A program made the translations under genes and the position numbers. From Pseudomonadota bacterium (GTDB lineage Bacteria > Pseudomonadota > Gammaproteobacteria > Steroidobacterales > Steroidobacteraceae): 64,000 bases of DNA. The notes beneath the pieces were generated by a model that was not told the origin of the DNA, ran no database searches, and worked only from the letters and a program-made list of their open reading frames with translations. This document shows positions 48,686 to 59,171 of the stretch, piece by piece. The first letter of the stretch is position 1; every line of letters begins with the position of its first letter. The DNA lies in the NCBI GenBank assembly GCA_016704655.1, contig JADIZR010000001.1:248001-312000 (forward strand), in the 5' to 3' direction.

Positions 48686-49040
48686 CGGACCGGCGCACCG
48701 TGTAGCCAAGCCTGCCGAGTTCTTCGACCAGCAGGTCGCGATGGTCGCCCTGGATTTCGATGACCCCGGCGTCGACGGTGCCGCCGCACCCACAGCGCTT
48801 CTTGAGCCTGGTGGCCAGGGCATCGAGTTCGTCGCCGGCGAGAGGCACGCCCCTGATTAACGTCACGCCCTTGCCCTTGCGGCCCTTTGTCTCGCGACCG
48901 ACGCGCACGATTCCGTCGCCTGCCGCCACGACGGACTGTGCCGGCTTGCTGCGCTTGCAGCGGCACTCGGCCAGCGGGCGGGTGCATTCCGGGCAAAGGC
49001 GCCCGGGGCCGGTGGAGTAGACGAGACGATTGGAGCTCAT
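48678..49040 (-). CDS. yciH: translation initiation factor SUI1-like protein YciH
   Basis: This 120-residue protein has a Cys-rich N-terminus (RLCPECTRPLAECRCKRSK) and a SUI1 domain. The domain contains KGRKGKGVTLIRGVPLAGDE, KKRCGCGGTVDAGVIEIQGD and LVEELGRLGYTVRRSGG. Bacterial YciH proteins resemble eIF1 and can influence start-site fidelity in vitro. An upstream in-frame start to 49112 lacks conservation. Confidence 0.9.
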   Translation of the reverse strand: MSSNRLVYSTGPGRLCPECTRPLAECRCKRSKPAQSVVAAGDGIVRVGRETKGRKGKGVTLIRGVPLAGDELDALATRLKKRCGCGGTVDAGVIEIQGDHRDLLVEELGRLGYTVRRSGG

Positions 49041-49199
49041 CGGGTCGCTGCAGCCTCTGGCACGCTCACTGAAAGCCGTCGCCGTGGATTGTAAGCCATG
49101 GTCCAGCCGCACCCTAAGGCCGCGGTTTGATCACTGAACCAACGTCGAAATCGTCGAAACGGGCTACGCATGACTTGGGGATCGCGGCACAATCCGCCC

Positions 49200-50195
49200 A
49201 TGGCCGAACCCATCGTCGAGACGGAAACGGATCGCCTGCGGCTGCGCAGGCTCGACGCGTCTGACGCGACCTTCATTTTCCGCCTCGTCAATGAACCCTC
49301 CTGGCTGCGGTTCATCGGCGACCGGGGAGTGCACGATCTCGACGGCGCGCGGCGCTACATTGCAGAAGGTCCGCAGCGGCTTTATGCGAATCACGGGTTT
49401 GGACTATTCCTGGTCGAGCGTCGCAGCGATGCCTTGCCGCTCGGCCTGTGTGGGCTGATCAAGCGGGACACGCTGCCCGATGTCGACATCGGCTTCGCCT
49501 TCCTGCCCGAGCACTGGAGCCAGGGGTACGCGCGCGAGGCGGCTGAAGCCACGTTACTGTATGCGCGGGAGCGGCACCGCCTGCCACGCGTAATTGCGAT
49601 CACGAGTCTCGAGAACGTTGCGTCGGGCCGCCTGCTGGAGCGGATCGGCCTGCAGTTCGAAGGCAACGTCCGACTGGCCGGCAGCAACGTGGATGTGCGC
49701 CTCTACGGCACGACGGGTGCCTACCAGTTCGATGCGCCGAACACGCGTCCCGTCTTCGACGGGTTGTGGACGTCGGGCCAGCTCTCGCAGGCCGACATTC
49801 AGCGCCTGCCCGAGTTAGGCATCGAGGCCGTCGTCAATCTCGCATTGCCGACTGCGACGAACGCGCTGCCCGGTGAAGCCGAGGCCGTCACGGGGCAGGG
49901 GATGACCTTCGCGCAGATCCCCGTGCCCTGGGAAAAGCCCGAGCCTCGGCACCTGCAGCAGTTCTTCGGCGTGATGGACGCGTTCGCCGGCCGTAAAGTC
50001 TGGGTCCATTGCGCGAAGAACTTCCGCGTCTCGGCTTTCGTCTACCTGTACCGTCGACTGCGCCTCGGTGAAGGTCACGTAGCGGCACTGCATCCAATGC
50101 GCACGGTGTGGCAGCCCAATCCGATCTGGCAGGCGTTCATCGAGCAGTCGCTGTCGAACCCGGATCAGGACCCAGTCGCCGGCACCACCCGGTAG
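49200..50195 (+). CDS. GNAT acetyltransferase fused to a tyrosine-phosphatase-like domain
   Basis: The 331-residue protein joins two domains. The first (about 1-175) is a RimJ/RimL-type GNAT domain: LRLRRLDASDATFIFRLVNE, DVDIGFAFLPEHWSQGYARE, ASGRLLERIGLQFEGNVRLA. The second (about 185-325) resembles tyrosine-phosphatase family proteins: GLWTSGQLSQADIQRLPELG, EAVVNLALPT and VWVHCAKNFRVSAFVYLYRR. The phosphatase loop has CX4R rather than the usual CX5R, so activity is doubtful. An upstream ATG at 49170 is possible. It overlaps the convergent sugar dehydrogenase by 31 bases. Confidence 0.75.
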   Translation: MAEPIVETETDRLRLRRLDASDATFIFRLVNEPSWLRFIGDRGVHDLDGARRYIAEGPQRLYANHGFGLFLVERRSDALPLGLCGLIKRDTLPDVDIGFAFLPEHWSQGYAREAAEATLLYARERHRLPRVIAITSLENVASGRLLERIGLQFEGNVRLAGSNVDVRLYGTTGAYQFDAPNTRPVFDGLWTSGQLSQADIQRLPELGIEAVVNLALPTATNALPGEAEAVTGQGMTFAQIPVPWEKPEPRHLQQFFGVMDAFAGRKVWVHCAKNFRVSAFVYLYRRLRLGEGHVAALHPMRTVWQPNPIWQAFIEQSLSNPDQDPVAGTTR

Positions 50196-51364
50196 ATCAC
50201 GCCCGCGTAGTCGTCAGTGATGAAAATGGCGCCGTCGGGGCCTTGCGCGATGCCGGCGGGTCGACCGAGAACGCCGGCGTCACCGAGAAAGCCGGTCAGG
50301 AAGTCGCGCTCGACGATGCTGCCATCCGGTTGCCAGTCCAGGGCGACCACCTTGTAGCCGTCGGGCTGACTGCGATTCCACGAACCATGCAGCGCGACGA
50401 GCGCGGTGCGTGAATAGCCTGCCGGCAGGTTCGCGCCGCGCATGAATGCGAGCCCGAGTGGCGCATGGTGCGCGCGAAACGTGTGTACCGGCGTGACGGC
50501 GCGGGCACCTTCCGCCGCATGTCCGGCACCAAGGTCGGGATCGGGTACACCGGCGCCGTAGACGAACGGCCAGCCATAAAATTTGTTCGGCTCGATGCGA
50601 TTGAGTTCGTCGGGTGGGAGGTCGTCACCCAGCAGGTCGCGACCATTTTCGGTGGCGTAGAGCGTGTCATCCCACGGCGCCCAGTCCAGGCCTACGCTGT
50701 TGCGCAGCCCGGTGGCGTAGATCTCGCGCTGGCTGCCGTCCGGCTGCATGCGCATGATCGTCGCACGGCGCTCGTCCTTCTCGATGCAGGCGTTGCAGGA
50801 CGAGCCCTGCGCCACGTAGAGCCACCCGTCGGGGCCGAAGCCGAGCGTCTTCGTCCTGTGAAAGCCATTGTCCGTGAAGTCGTCGACGATGTGCTCGAAG
50901 GCGCCGGACACCTGCCCCGAGTCCTGGTCGAACCGGATGCGGCCGATGCCATTCGATTCGCCGACGTACAGCCATCCCTCGCGCAGGGCGAGTCCATGCG
51001 GGTGTTTGAGGTTGGTGAGCAACTTGCGAACCGCATCCGGCCTGCCGTCGCCGTTGGCGTCGCGCTCGAGCAGCACGATCTCATCGGCGCGTGTGCGGGC
51101 CACGATGAGGTCGCCGGTCGGAGTCACGAGCGGCCAGCGGGCGAGGGGCACGTCCGTGGAATACACCTCGAGCCGGAAGCCATCGGCGACCCGCAACTGC
51201 GACGCGACCTGCCCTGCAGTCGGCGGCTCGATCGAACGTCCGAGCAGGAAATCGAGCATGACTTTCTTGTCGCCTACCGCGACCGGGCCGAACCAGACGT
51301 AGCCGAGACCTGCGACAACGAGTAAGGGGACGACGATCAGGAGCCAGAACAGGAGCTTCTTCAT
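50165..51364 (-). CDS. PQQ-type soluble sugar (sorbosone/glucose) dehydrogenase family protein
   Basis: The 399-residue product starts with a membrane anchor or signal segment (KKLLFWLLIVVPLLVVAGLG). It continues as a six-bladed beta-propeller with LKHPHGLALREGWLYVGESN, FHRTKTLGFGPDGWLYVAQG, NRIEPNKFYGWPFVYGAGVP and LVALHGSWNRSQPDGYKVV. These match the glucose/sorbosone dehydrogenase family. PQQ and calcium dependence are family knowledge, not visible here, and no pqq genes are near. It is probably a periplasmic oxidoreductase facing the membrane. Confidence 0.8.
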   Translation of the reverse strand: MKKLLFWLLIVVPLLVVAGLGYVWFGPVAVGDKKVMLDFLLGRSIEPPTAGQVASQLRVADGFRLEVYSTDVPLARWPLVTPTGDLIVARTRADEIVLLERDANGDGRPDAVRKLLTNLKHPHGLALREGWLYVGESNGIGRIRFDQDSGQVSGAFEHIVDDFTDNGFHRTKTLGFGPDGWLYVAQGSSCNACIEKDERRATIMRMQPDGSQREIYATGLRNSVGLDWAPWDDTLYATENGRDLLGDDLPPDELNRIEPNKFYGWPFVYGAGVPDPDLGAGHAAEGARAVTPVHTFRAHHAPLGLAFMRGANLPAGYSRTALVALHGSWNRSQPDGYKVVALDWQPDGSIVERDFLTGFLGDAGVLGRPAGIAQGPDGAIFITDDYAGVIYRVVPATGS

Positions 51365-51471
51365 GTGCCGCAGTCTAGCGTCTGGCATCCGGGGTCGGTA
51401 CCACGCTCACGGTGCGGCGTTTGCCGATCGTGCCAAAACACTGTAAAAACACGTGCGCAAAGATCCCGACA

Positions 51472-51831
51472 ATGCAGACTCCCATGAAAGACCGCTCTGG
51501 CTCGAACCCTGGAATAGAACCGGCTCCCGTGACGACGCCGGATGATGTGCCGGACCTGTTGCAAGGGGCCAAGGTCTTCCGCCCTGTGTACCCGTCCGCA
51601 GACATTATCGGCGATGACGACGATACAGCCCGGTTGCCGAAGATCACGAGCTTCCCGGAAGGCATCGAAGTCGTCGAACATTCGGTCTGCCGTGCCGTCG
51701 GCCAGTGGGTACTGATGGTGCGGTGCCAGTGTGGAAAACGCTGGTTCGAGCTTGAGGCGATCGACGCCGCGACCTGCCCGCGCTGCAATGCACTGGTCTA
51801 TGTCGACGTGCTCCAGGCCCGGCCCGACTGA
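51472..51831 (+). CDS. small protein with a zinc-ribbon-like C-terminus
   Basis: The 119-residue product (longer starts possible up to 51412) is acidic in its first half. It ends with a cysteine pattern: VRCQCGKRWFELEA, then ATCPRCNALVYVDVL, suggesting a zinc-binding ribbon. The family was not recognised. It is divergent from the sugar dehydrogenase and sits before a DUF2845 gene. Confidence 0.5.
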   Translation: MQTPMKDRSGSNPGIEPAPVTTPDDVPDLLQGAKVFRPVYPSADIIGDDDDTARLPKITSFPEGIEVVEHSVCRAVGQWVLMVRCQCGKRWFELEAIDAATCPRCNALVYVDVLQARPD

Positions 51832-51903
51832 CACCGGATTGCGGGCCGCGGTGCGCGACTGATCTCATTCGCGACACTCGGCCTCAGGTGAAGGAGACCA
51901 ACC

Positions 51904-52197
51904 ATGAGAAATGTCCATGGTCATGCGCTCGCCGTGACGGCCTGCTTCGCCGCTGCCGCGCCGGCATTTGCAGATGACAGTTTCCGGTGCGGCAGCAAGC
52001 TCATCGTAACCGGCATGACACAGGCCGAGGTGCTGGAGTTCTGTGGACCGCCCGAGTCGACGAGCGAGGAAAGTTTGCCGGTACGGAGCGGGAGCCAGGT
52101 CGTCGGCGAGACCAGGACCTATCGCTGGACGTACGAATCCTACGGCGCGACCCGCGTCCTGGTATTCGATCAGGACGTGCTCAAGTCGATCAAGTGA
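51904..52197 (+). CDS. DUF2845 secreted protein
   Basis: This 97-residue protein has a signal peptide (HALAVTACFAAAAPAFA). The mature part is FRCGSKLIVTGMTQAEVLEF, CGPPESTSEE, and ends in RTYRWTYESYGATRVLVFDQ. This pattern is typical of DUF2845, a small periplasmic protein of unknown role with a BamE-like look. GAAGGAGA precedes the ATG. Confidence 0.75.
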   Translation: MRNVHGHALAVTACFAAAAPAFADDSFRCGSKLIVTGMTQAEVLEFCGPPESTSEESLPVRSGSQVVGETRTYRWTYESYGATRVLVFDQDVLKSIK

Positions 52198-52231
52198 GCG
52201 CCTGGCGACGGGGAGCGGGACCGAGGGACTC

Positions 52232-52657
52232 ATGACGAACCGTTATCTCGAACCTGTCGCCCCCCTCTGGACCCGCATCGCCGGCGCTGCGCTCCTGGTT
52301 GCAGCGACCAGCCTGACTGCCGTGCTCGGCCTCGGTATTATCGATTTTGCTGCGCATGCGGCAAGCCGCCGGGCACTCACGAGTTCAACGGTCGTTTTCG
52401 CCCTCATCCTGCTGGTGCTGTGCGGGATCTGCTGGCAGGCCGGATTTCGCCTCGCATTCAATCGACGCGGCGGTCAACCGACGCTCTTTTCCCGGCCGGC
52501 CTGGTTTGCCATAGGCACGGCACTGACGGTGATAGCCGTATTGATGGCTGCCGTCATTTTCTCGGCGCGACGACCGACGCTTCTCGACAACCAGGTGGTC
52601 TTGTCCCTTGGCGCCTTCGGGGTCTGGTGCCTCGTGCTGGCGTTCCGACGTGCCTGA
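52232..52657 (+). CDS. small membrane protein of unknown function
   Basis: The 141-residue product has four probable membrane helices (about 16-40, 52-74, 88-106 and 123-138): IAGAALLVAATSLTAVLGLG, STVVFALILLVLCGICWQAG, AIGTALTVIAVLMAAVIF and VVLSLGAFGVWCLVLAF. The family is not recognised. It follows DUF2845 by 34 bases and converges with the DUF779 gene. Confidence 0.5.
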   Translation: MTNRYLEPVAPLWTRIAGAALLVAATSLTAVLGLGIIDFAAHAASRRALTSSTVVFALILLVLCGICWQAGFRLAFNRRGGQPTLFSRPAWFAIGTALTVIAVLMAAVIFSARRPTLLDNQVVLSLGAFGVWCLVLAFRRA

Positions 52658-52683
52658 TGAGTCGGGGCGGCGGTCGGCCCCGC

Positions 52684-53035
52684 CTAGTTCTGCCATCTCC
52701 GCGGCGGTGAACACCCGCGACCGGGTGTGGAACGCCCTGCCTTCGGGTCCTTCGAGCGAGAAAGTCCCGCCGTGGCCTTCGATCACGTCGATGATCAACT
52801 GCGTATGGCGCCAGTACTCATACTGCGCCTTGCCGATGTAGAACGGGCAGCCGCCGATGTCGCCGAGGTACACGTCGCCCGCGCCGATCGTGAGTTCGCC
52901 CAGCAGGTAGCAATTGGCCGCGCTGTTGTCGCAACAGCCACCGGACTGATGGAACAGCAGTCCGGGGCCGTGCTTCGACTTGAGCAGCTCGATCAGCTCG
53001 ACGGCCGCTGCCGTGGCGATGACCTTCTCGACCAT
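52684..53035 (-). CDS. DUF779 protein, with probable frameshift
   Basis: DUF779 proteins commonly accompany aldehyde dehydrogenase genes and have unknown function. The product contains ELLKSKHGPGLLFHQSGGCC, the Cys-rich loop DNSAANCYLLGEL, and FYIGKAQYEYWRHTQLIIDV, then FTAAEMAEL. The uninterrupted frame would run to 52385, opposite the membrane-protein gene. A one-base indel near 52690 brings a TAG at 52684 into frame, giving about 117 residues, the family length. It lies three bases after the aldehyde dehydrogenase gene. Confidence 0.75.
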
Positions 53036-53037
53036 GT

Positions 53038-54558
<1,521 letters not shown>

Positions 54559-54629
54559 GTCGTGTCCCCCTGATTGAACGGCGTCATCCTACACCCGAAA
54601 TTCGCGACAAAGTCTCGAGTTGCTGCCCG

Positions 54630-55727
54630 TCAGGGCCAATCCTGACGGACTGCTTCCTCGATCAGGCGGAACACGCGCCCGTTGTCGTCCGCCGTCGTTC
54701 GGCCGAGCAATCCGTGTTGCCAGGCGCTGGGCAATGCGTCCTTGCCGTGCAGCGCGCCGACGGCTGCGCCGACGAGGGTGGCGATCGTATCGTTGTCATG
54801 CGTGTCGTTGACGGCGCGCACGATCGCTTCTTCCGGCTCGTGCGCGTGGCGGGCAAGGATCCAAAGTACGCTCGGCACCGTCTCCAGCAGGTAGGCGCCG
54901 GACGACCACGCAGCGCAGGCTTCGCGAATGCTCCAGTCGTGGCGTGAGGCCTGGTCCAGCACGAACTCGAGGTAGTCTGGAAACGAACCCTCGCGGTCGG
55001 TGAAGCGTCCGCTGCGGGCACGGTACGGCTGGTCCGTGCAGACCTGGCGCACGGTGGCGGCGAACGTGGCGATGATCCAGTCGGACGTCGGCGGTGCGGG
55101 TAATCGCAACAGGCGCGCGAGCAGGTCGACAAACGCCACGCACGACGCAACCGAGCACGCGTCGCGATGAGTGATGATTGACGCCAGCGCTACATCCAGC
55201 CAGAGGGCTGCACTCGTGCCTTGCGGGTGCAGCAGCGCGAGGGGCGCGATGCGCATCAGCGCGCCATTGCCCGCGCTTTCGGCGCCGTAGTGGTACCAGG
55301 AAGCCGCGCCCTGTTCGCGATTGCGCAGGAACTGCTGCATCGACTTGCCGAGTCCGAAGATTTCACGCGAGGCGAAGCGGGCAGACAAGTCGTCCGGATC
55401 CAGCCCCCCGCGTTCGAGCAGGCTTTCGAGCGTCCAGAACGCTAGCTGGCTGTCGTCGGACGGCAGGCCTACCCGACGACCCGCGGATCGGCAGTTCGGC
55501 AGGTAGTCACGGATTTCGCCGTAGCGAGCCTCGCGTTCCAGGGCCGGGAGGCTTTCGCTGGTGTTGCCTAACGCGTCGCCAATCGCCAGGCCCAGCAACA
55601 TGCCGCGGATTCGGCCCGGGGAAACCTGACCGCTGACGGGTTCGCGTGGACCCTGCAGCAAGGCGGATCGGGCCGGGAGGAATCCTTCGGAGATGACACG
55701 GGCGGCGAGTGACAGGTTCGAAGTCAT
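54630..55727 (-). CDS. ADP-ribosylglycohydrolase family protein
   Basis: The 365-residue protein carries the ARH family markers RIRGMLLGLAIGDALGNTSE, the metal-site segment GLPSDDSQLAFWTLESL, and NDTHDNDTIATLVGAAVGAL near the end. Enzymes of this family remove ADP-ribose from proteins or other substrates (DraG is the classical member); the substrate here is unknown. The ATG lies one base after the stop of the upstream kinase gene, so the two are almost certainly co-translated and probably work together. Confidence 0.85.
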   Translation of the reverse strand: MTSNLSLAARVISEGFLPARSALLQGPREPVSGQVSPGRIRGMLLGLAIGDALGNTSESLPALEREARYGEIRDYLPNCRSAGRRVGLPSDDSQLAFWTLESLLERGGLDPDDLSARFASREIFGLGKSMQQFLRNREQGAASWYHYGAESAGNGALMRIAPLALLHPQGTSAALWLDVALASIITHRDACSVASCVAFVDLLARLLRLPAPPTSDWIIATFAATVRQVCTDQPYRARSGRFTDREGSFPDYLEFVLDQASRHDWSIREACAAWSSGAYLLETVPSVLWILARHAHEPEEAIVRAVNDTHDNDTIATLVGAAVGALHGKDALPSAWQHGLLGRTTADDNGRVFRLIEEAVRQDWP

Positions 55728-55728
55728 G

Positions 55729-58275
55729 CTAAAGGCCGGCCGCTGGGTCGTCCGGCGGCCATTGATCCGGCGCCGAGCCGCTGCAGACGCGTCGTTGAAT
55801 GAAGGCATCGCTGGGCGTCAGTCCAAGCTCGCAGCTGCGCACGCACAACGCACGGAATGCGGCGGCGTCGAGGCCCGTGGATTCGTGATACAGGCGCGTG
55901 AGGCGCTCCCATCGGGACGAGGGGATTGGCCGCGCACTGCTCCTGAATGAGCTGCAGTCGCGGCTGGTCGCGCACGACTCGGCAGCCTTGATCACGGTTG
56001 CACAGTCCGCGCGGTTGAGCAGTCTGCGCGGCTCGCGCCTGCGTGCGACGGCAACGTCGCCGGCTGCCGTCAACGTCGCACTGCGACGTTCGCCATTCCA
56101 CAAGCCCAGGTCGACTTGCACGCCGTTGGCCGACGCGAACACGCTCCCGGCGCCGGTGCCAGGGCCAACCCACAGTCCAGTTGCCCGCCGGACGGTCGGT
56201 GGCTGGCCGGGTCGCAGTTCGAGCCAGAACGGCTGCTGCACGCCGCAGGGAGCGATCGTGCCATTGCACCTCGTGAATCCGACCACGATCTCGCGGTCCG
56301 AGTACACGGCGCGATGCGTCAACGAAATCGCGTCGTTGCGCAAGCCCGGGACGGCAGCGCCGTCGAGCAGAACGACGGGCCTGCCAGCGGATTCGTCTGC
56401 ATGCCCGATGGCCAGGGTGCCGGCGGTAGTCGCAATCGGCAGCCGCGCCTTGCTCAGGACCTCCTGCGACTCGAGCGGGCTGGCGTCGCCCGGTGCGGTC
56501 GGCTGTGCGGCCGTCTTCGTTACGGGCACGGGTTGGCGCTCGTCGTGGGCGTCCTCGTCGCGGGCGTCAACGATCGGTGGGGCTGGTGTCAACGAGTCGC
56601 GTCGGTCGATGACGGCGTAGACTGCGACACCGACCAACAACGTTGCGGCTGCCCAGTACCATCCGTGCCATCGGCGTCCGCCGACTGCAGTCGTGCGACC
56701 TGGCGACGCCGTCGTCGACGGCAAGGACGCCGGCCGCAACGCAGGCGCGGCCACCGATGGCACTGCGGGCGAGCGCTCTGTTGTCGATACCGGCAAGGGC
56801 ACCGAGGTCGATCTGGACAAGGGTACCGATGGCACTTCAGGCGAGGGCACTTCCATGGGCTGCGGCGTCGAGTCGGAGACGACACGGTCGGTCTTGACGC
56901 CGGCCGTCGTGTCCAGCACGGGACGTGTCCGACTGCGCTGTCCGCGCAGACAGCGCCGCGCCTCGACCGCGGTGAGCCGATGCAGCTGCGACGAGTCCGT
57001 GATCGAAATGGCGACGTCCTTACGCTGCCCGGCGCCATGCCCTGCGCTGTGGACCGGTTCCACCAGGCCGATGGCGCGGACCCATTGCCCCGCCCATGTT
57101 GGGTCGGGAACGTTCTGACCGTCAGCGAGGGCCTCCGGCCAGATCTTCAGGCAGGCCATGTCGTGTGCTTGATTTGCGAACTCGACGCGCAGGCAGGGCG
57201 TGTCGGTGGGCGCGGACGAGTCCATCCAGACCCGCACGATCTTGCCGATCATCTCCACGCGATCGCCGACGTGGCTGCAGCACTGGGCAAAGTTCGTTGC
57301 GTCGACGACGTCGCACGCCGGGATGTACTCGCGGCGCAACGGCAGGGCCGCACTACCGGTAAACTCGACCGCGAGGGTCGGGATGTTGCGGCCCTCGAGA
57401 AAGTCTTCGAACGTCGGGACCTGTTCGAAAGGAGCAGCGCAAATGGCGGCGAAGTTCCGCACTCTCTGCTCGAGCTCCGGCATCGAGGCCAGCAGGCTGA
57501 ACGCTGGTGAATCCGCCGGATCAGCGATGTCCGCGGCCCGCAGGATGAACGCGTCCGCATCGCTGTCGGATTGTTCCCAGAGTTCCGGTCGACGGCTGAG
57601 CGCGTGAAGCGTGAGATCCAGGAGCGAGAACGCGAACGAATCGAGGCTGGCGTCGAAATGCCGGCCACGGCGACCGGAGTGCTGAAAGTTGCGCTGGCCG
57701 AGCTCCGTTCTCTGCAGGCCCGCGAGTTGCGGCACGAACATGCCGTCGTAGTCGATCAGCCGCAGTTGAGTCGCGCTCAGGACGATCACGTTCGTCGGCT
57801 GGATGTCGCCGTGCGCGATACCGTGCCTGTGCAGTTCGCGCGAAATTCCCCGCAGCGACATGCGCAATTGCTGCAGCGCATCGGCGTCGGCCCGGTGCGC
57901 GGCAACGAATGCCGCGAGCGTCTGGCCGTACGCCCAGTCCATCCGGACGATGGGGTAGGTGCCGCTTTCGGTCGTGATTCCGGACGGCTGGAATTCGAAG
58001 TCGACGAAGCAGGTGCTGCGGATACGACGCAGGTAACTCCCGATGGCGGCGTAGCGTGCCTGCAGCGAATCGGAGGGCTTGTGAAAGCAGCGGACGGCGT
58101 AACTACGGCCGTCGGCCACGACCTCGAACGTCAGCGCGAAGTTGCCGCTGCGAACGATCGGTTGGCCTGGCCCACGCGAGCGGAGGGTGCCGCGGCCCAG
58201 CAGCGGGTCCGACAAGGCGATGCCCAGGCTCAACTGCAGGGCGTCGGAGTACTCCGCAAGTGACGGATATTGCAT
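55729..58275 (-). CDS. atypical protein kinase with OB-like region, transmembrane segment and C-terminal domain
   Basis: The 848-residue protein combines several parts. A kinase-like domain (about 20-290) has HGIAHGDIQPTNVIVLSATQ in place of HRDLKPxN, LRLIDYDGMFVPQLAG in place of DFG, and FDASLDSFAFSLLDLTLHAL. DYDGM-type kinases are known from TerY-P-like gene clusters. A segment GDRVEMIGKIVRVWMDSSAP to about 430 looks like an OB fold. A Pro/Ser-rich linker leads to one membrane span (WHGWYWAAATLLVGVAVYAV, about 535-555) and a C-terminal region with PFWLELRPGQPP. The start at 58275 has AGGAAC upstream. Function unknown. Confidence 0.7.
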   Translation of the reverse strand: MQYPSLAEYSDALQLSLGIALSDPLLGRGTLRSRGPGQPIVRSGNFALTFEVVADGRSYAVRCFHKPSDSLQARYAAIGSYLRRIRSTCFVDFEFQPSGITTESGTYPIVRMDWAYGQTLAAFVAAHRADADALQQLRMSLRGISRELHRHGIAHGDIQPTNVIVLSATQLRLIDYDGMFVPQLAGLQRTELGQRNFQHSGRRGRHFDASLDSFAFSLLDLTLHALSRRPELWEQSDSDADAFILRAADIADPADSPAFSLLASMPELEQRVRNFAAICAAPFEQVPTFEDFLEGRNIPTLAVEFTGSAALPLRREYIPACDVVDATNFAQCCSHVGDRVEMIGKIVRVWMDSSAPTDTPCLRVEFANQAHDMACLKIWPEALADGQNVPDPTWAGQWVRAIGLVEPVHSAGHGAGQRKDVAISITDSSQLHRLTAVEARRCLRGQRSRTRPVLDTTAGVKTDRVVSDSTPQPMEVPSPEVPSVPLSRSTSVPLPVSTTERSPAVPSVAAPALRPASLPSTTASPGRTTAVGGRRWHGWYWAAATLLVGVAVYAVIDRRDSLTPAPPIVDARDEDAHDERQPVPVTKTAAQPTAPGDASPLESQEVLSKARLPIATTAGTLAIGHADESAGRPVVLLDGAAVPGLRNDAISLTHRAVYSDREIVVGFTRCNGTIAPCGVQQPFWLELRPGQPPTVRRATGLWVGPGTGAGSVFASANGVQVDLGLWNGERRSATLTAAGDVAVARRREPRRLLNRADCATVIKAAESCATSRDCSSFRSSARPIPSSRWERLTRLYHESTGLDAAAFRALCVRSCELGLTPSDAFIQRRVCSGSAPDQWPPDDPAAGL

Positions 58276-58567
58276 GTTCCTGCGCCGGGGACCGGAAGAT
58301 GTAGCGGTCACCTCGTGTGGACTGGTTCAGCGCAATCTTCACACGCCCGTGCGGCGCGGCAAAGCTCATTCGCAAAATCTACGTTCCGACCCGTAGTCAA
58401 ACGCTCGACGACCGGCGGTGAAATCGGGCTAAATGCGCAGGCCAGTCAATGGATTCAGCCCTGCCGCTCACCGCTGGATTTCAGGCACACGCAAGGCGAA
58501 AATTTTGCACCTGCGATCGGAATTTGACCTCAATATCGAGTGACTGGATTGCAGAGGCGTGGTCGCG

Positions 58568-59044
58568 ATGAAAGTACTGTTCGTCTGCATGGGCAACATC
58601 TGTCGATCGCCCACCGCCGAAGGCGTGTTCCGCGCTCACGTTCGCCGGCACGCCCCGGCTTTCGACATCGAGATCGACTCCGCCGGCACTCATGCCTATC
58701 ACGTAGGTGAGCCGCCCGATCCGCGCACCATCGAAGCAGCCACGCGCCGGGGTATCGACCTCACGGACTTGCGAGCACGACAGGTGCATGACGACGATTT
58801 CGAACGCTTCGACCTGATCGTTGCGATGGATCGCCTGAATCACGCGACTTTGCTCGACCGTAGCCCGCCCGAGCATCGCGAGCGTATTCGCACGTTGCTC
58901 GAGTTTGCCGGCAAGACGGCGCCGGCCGACGTGCCCGACCCGTATTACGGCGGTGCCAAAGGTTTCGACGACGTGCTCGACCTGGTCGAATCTGCGGTCG
59001 AGGGCCTGCTGGCCGAGGTCCGCCACAGGTCGGGAGTCCGTTGA
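58568..59044 (+). CDS. low-molecular-weight protein tyrosine phosphatase
   Basis: The 158-residue enzyme has the CX5R loop VLFVCMGNICRSPTAEGVF at the start and the general-acid DPYYGG motif (VPDPYYGGAKGFDDVLDLVE) near the end. LMW phosphatases often control bacterial tyrosine kinases or exopolysaccharide export. It is divergent from the kinase gene, with a 292-base upstream region. The ATG at 58568 is preferred over the GTG nine bases upstream. Confidence 0.93.
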   Translation: MKVLFVCMGNICRSPTAEGVFRAHVRRHAPAFDIEIDSAGTHAYHVGEPPDPRTIEAATRRGIDLTDLRARQVHDDDFERFDLIVAMDRLNHATLLDRSPPEHRERIRTLLEFAGKTAPADVPDPYYGGAKGFDDVLDLVESAVEGLLAEVRHRSGVR

Positions 59045-59171
59045 CAGGACGGCACGTCGCGATACGGCTAGACTCCACGGGTTGAGGTGTCAGGGGGGAA
59101 CGCGCCGCCAGGACGGCTCGCGTGGCTTCGTGGTCGATCTAACGAAAAGACTATAGAGTTCGGGGCGAGGT

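Noticed and set aside
52385..52683. Extension of the DUF779 frame to 52385.
   Set aside because: It lies antisense to a membrane-protein gene and leaves the family pattern after AAEMAEL. A one-base correction gives a stop at 52684 with normal length.
59041..59074. Promoter with TTGACA at 59041 for the patatin gene.
   Set aside because: No acceptable -10 hexamer at 16-19 bases; the nearest, TAGACT, is 22 bases away.
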